DNA of 64,000 nt, taken from positions 1-64,000 of the forward strand of contig CANRPJ010000003.1 of NCBI GenBank assembly GCA_947632485.1, written 5' to 3'. This stretch comes from an uncultured Muribaculaceae bacterium. Its GTDB lineage: Bacteria > Bacteroidota > Bacteroidia > Bacteroidales > Muribaculaceae. The notes beneath the pieces are model-generated. The model had not been told where the DNA came from and did no database searches. It saw only the letters and a program-made list of their open reading frames with translations. The translations under genes were made by a program, and so were the position numbers. This document shows positions 62,025 through 64,000 of the stretch, piece after piece. How positions within the stretch are numbered: the first letter of the stretch is position 1; each line of letters starts with the position of its first letter.

Positions 62025-64000
62025 TTAATTTTGGTAGAGAGCTTTCACGGGGTTGGCGCTTGCTGCACGCCAGCTCTGCAGCCATACGGAGAGCAGGGAG
62101 ATCACCACGCAGACGGCACCGGCGGCGGCGAAGATCCACCAATAGAGCGGGATACGGTAGCTATACTCTGAGAGCCAATCGCTCATCAGCCACCATGCCA
62201 CTGGCACTGCAATCACGATAGCGACAGCCACATAGGTCATGAAGGACTTCAGGAGCCTCTGCAGCACGCTGCCGCTCGTGGACCCGAACACCTTGCGCAC
62301 GGCTATCTCGCGGGCGCGCTGCTGCACGTAGTAGGTGCTCATCGCCACCAGTCCGAGCATCGAGATAATTACCGCCACCAAAGCGAATATACCTACGATC
62401 TTCACTATACGGCCTTCGCGCTCAAACCGCTTCTGAATCCATTGCTCCATAAACGGCATTGGCGCAAATTCGATCAGTTCAGGCCCATTACTGATGCTTC
62501 TGAATACCTCGCTTATCTGCTTCAGAGCCTCTGCCTGATCGCCCCTTATCTTGATATCTACGCTCCACGGATAATCCATCTTTTCCATAATTTGGATGGC
62601 AATCGGATGGGGCTCATCAAGCACGTTACGAAGCCGGAAATTTTTCAATACACCCCTGACTGGCGTAACGGTTTCTCCTTGCACGCCAAAAGGAATTTCC
62701 GTGGCATCGAGAGGAAGCGAAAGATCATTGAGAAACTTTTCGTTGACGAAATATCCGTCGCCACCATCATCGCGGAGCACTTCCAGACCATAAAAATCAA
62801 GGAAATCCGGCGAGCCCCACATAATCTGAACCGGATAGCGATTCCCTTCCCATAAAGGTGAATTATTGTAGCCGCCGTTTATAGGATTACCCAGACTGTA
62901 GACCACCTTATCCACGCAGCTCAGGTTCTTCACAGCCTCACCGAGCTGCCGTTTCATATCGCCTGGCAACCAAAGACTTATACGATCCTTATACTCGAAT
63001 CCGAGCGGTGCATCTACCAGATGGCGCAACTGCAGATAAATCGTGAATGTGGCTACAAGCATGATTACCGTCACAGCATTCTGAAGCACGATAAACACCT
63101 TCGAGAGCACCGCCCGGGAAGTGCGACGGAAGGTACCTCTCACCACGTCGATAGGCTTCGCGCGCGAAATCACTATTGCCGGAATAATGCCCGCCGACAC
63201 TCCGGTAAGGGAGAGCATCACGAGCCCCACAACGAGGGTGATCGGATTCTGTAGGACTGACAGCGAGAGGGCTACGTTGAGCAACCGGGCAAAATATGGC
63301 ATAGCTACGGCTGCCAGACCCAGGCCAATAAAGAATGAGAACAATACGACCAAAGTGCTTTCGGCAATCAGCCGCCATACGATGCCCATTCGCGAATCAC
63401 CCATAAGCCTGCGGGTAGCCATCTCTTTAGCGCGGCGCGTAGACTGGGTTACAGTCAGATTAATATAGTTGATAACGGCGAAAAGCAATATCGCCATGCC
63501 CATGGCGAAAAGCAATTTCACCATTGGCTTATCACCCAGAGTCAGATAATCGCCCTCTCCATCTGAGAGATGAATCTCATCGAGCCGCACAATCTCTGAC
63601 GAAGTAGCGTACTCTTCCTCCATGAATATCGGGAAGAAAGTGCGGAGATAGTCTTCAATCTCCTTATTCTTCTGTCTCAGATCGTAATCCGGCGTCGCTA
63701 CAAAAAATACGGCGGCTCCCATGATTGCGTTCATACCTCTGTCGACCTTACCTATATTGAGAATGCCAACCCTTTCGAAGCGCACGAGCATATCGATCGG
63801 CTCTTTATCGTCGCCAATAAGCATTGTATTTTTCATAGGCTCCATCACCGCTGTGACAATTACGGGTACGCTATCTTTCTCCAACTTCAGCGACTTCCCT
63901 ATAGGATCCTCATCACCAAAGAGGCTGCGGGCGTAGGCCTCGCTGATTACCGCCGAGTTCGGAGCTACGAGTGCAGTGGCCTTGTCACCCTGACTCAGTC
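62025..64000 (-). CDS. FtsX/MacB-like ABC permease (copy 2), 5' end outside window
   Basis: The frame is open from the stop at 62025 to the right edge. The partial product, about 658 residues, begins inside the first periplasmic domain (NSAVISEAYARSLFGDEDPIGK) and then follows copy 1 nearly throughout. Both have the central TQSTRRAKEMATRRLMG and the C-terminal QQRAREIAVRKVFGS segments. The second periplasmic domain (about 300-480 of the partial) differs most. It is a tandem paralogue, so the transporter could be a heterodimer or two alternative homodimers. Confidence 0.93.
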   Translation of the reverse strand, partial: LSQGDKATALVAPNSAVISEAYARSLFGDEDPIGKSLKLEKDSVPVIVTAVMEPMKNTMLIGDDKEPIDMLVRFERVGILNIGKVDRGMNAIMGAAVFFVATPDYDLRQKNKEIEDYLRTFFPIFMEEEYATSSEIVRLDEIHLSDGEGDYLTLGDKPMVKLLFAMGMAILLFAVINYINLTVTQSTRRAKEMATRRLMGDSRMGIVWRLIAESTLVVLFSFFIGLGLAAVAMPYFARLLNVALSLSVLQNPITLVVGLVMLSLTGVSAGIIPAIVISRAKPIDVVRGTFRRTSRAVLSKVFIVLQNAVTVIMLVATFTIYLQLRHLVDAPLGFEYKDRISLWLPGDMKRQLGEAVKNLSCVDKVVYSLGNPINGGYNNSPLWEGNRYPVQIMWGSPDFLDFYGLEVLRDDGGDGYFVNEKFLNDLSLPLDATEIPFGVQGETVTPVRGVLKNFRLRNVLDEPHPIAIQIMEKMDYPWSVDIKIRGDQAEALKQISEVFRSISNGPELIEFAPMPFMEQWIQKRFEREGRIVKIVGIFALVAVIISMLGLVAMSTYYVQQRAREIAVRKVFGSTSGSVLQRLLKSFMTYVAVAIVIAVPVAWWLMSDWLSEYSYRIPLYWWIFAAAGAVCVVISLLSVWLQSWRAASANPVKALYQN

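Noticed and set aside
1-64000. tRNA, rRNA, CRISPR arrays, insertion sequences, riboswitches
   Set aside because: I looked for CCA-ended cloverleaf candidates, regularly spaced repeats, transposase motifs and long structured leaders and found none that I could support. An RNA gene without obvious structure could still be missed.

Overview
The window looks like the chromosome of a gut member of the Bacteroidales, most likely the Muribaculaceae or a close relative. The evidence is a PorQ type IX secretion protein, DUF4493/PCMD lipoproteins, lipoprotein serpins, a split-gene CdaA/FolP locus, and many promoters of the Bacteroidetes form TTTG-N19-21-TAnnTTTG. Shine-Dalgarno sites are not evident. 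The taxonomic call is an inference from gene content. I see no rRNA, tRNA, CRISPR array, transposase or phage gene. About 55 protein genes are supported, including rpmH (L34, 52 codons).

Layout. 0.3-9.6 kb: a tightly coupled six-gene minus-strand operon of surface lipoproteins (DUF4493, PCMD) and two small outer-membrane barrel proteins. 9.8-16.5 kb: a DUF4923 protein, riboflavin synthase, a fused ABC-ATPase/TOPRIM (DUF4435) protein that resembles a one-gene PARIS/OLD-type defence protein, a glycogen branching enzyme, RsgA and a small winged-helix protein. 16.6-19.9 kb: a tandemly duplicated pair of small lipoprotein plus lipoprotein serpin. One small lipoprotein is frameshifted inside a Spi/I69-like inhibitor domain and the other stops where that domain would begin. 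20-24.3 kb: a DPP IV-like peptidase, a TonB C-terminal protein and PorQ. 24.3-29.2 kb: a coupled operon cmk-ispH-tadA-ArnT-like-GT2-LAB_N, the last three probably modifying lipid A. 29.2-34.1 kb: a sugar-nucleotide epimerase, an ADP-ribosylglycohydrolase-like protein without its usual metal ligands, MenA, DnaB and a small membrane protein.

34.3-39.3 kb is metabolically the most telling part: pruA (P5C dehydrogenase), a glycyl-radical activase and a glycyl-radical enzyme that matches trans-4-hydroxy-L-proline dehydratase (HypD). Together they would turn hydroxyproline into P5C and then glutamate. 39.3-48.2 kb holds glycan genes (GT11 fucosyltransferase, GT2, GH2, another GT2, GH3), rpmH and efp transcribed divergently, radC and a 5'-nucleotidase. 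48.3-55.4 kb holds rplS, gpmI, a MINPP-like phosphatase coupled to cdaA and folP, and typA. 55.7-56.3 kb is a YoeB-type toxin-antitoxin pair. 56.3-64 kb is a histidine kinase/sigma-54 regulator pair beside a MacB/FtsX-type ABC exporter with two tandem paralogous permeases, the second cut by the right edge of the window.

A recurring feature is start codons that lie 3-8 nt from a TAnnTTTG promoter element, as for cmk, dnaB, rsgA, the GH2 gene, the sigma-54 regulator, the TonB-domain gene and the DUF4923 gene. This implies leaderless or nearly leaderless mRNAs. All functional statements rest on reading the sequence and on recalled family features; no searches were run.
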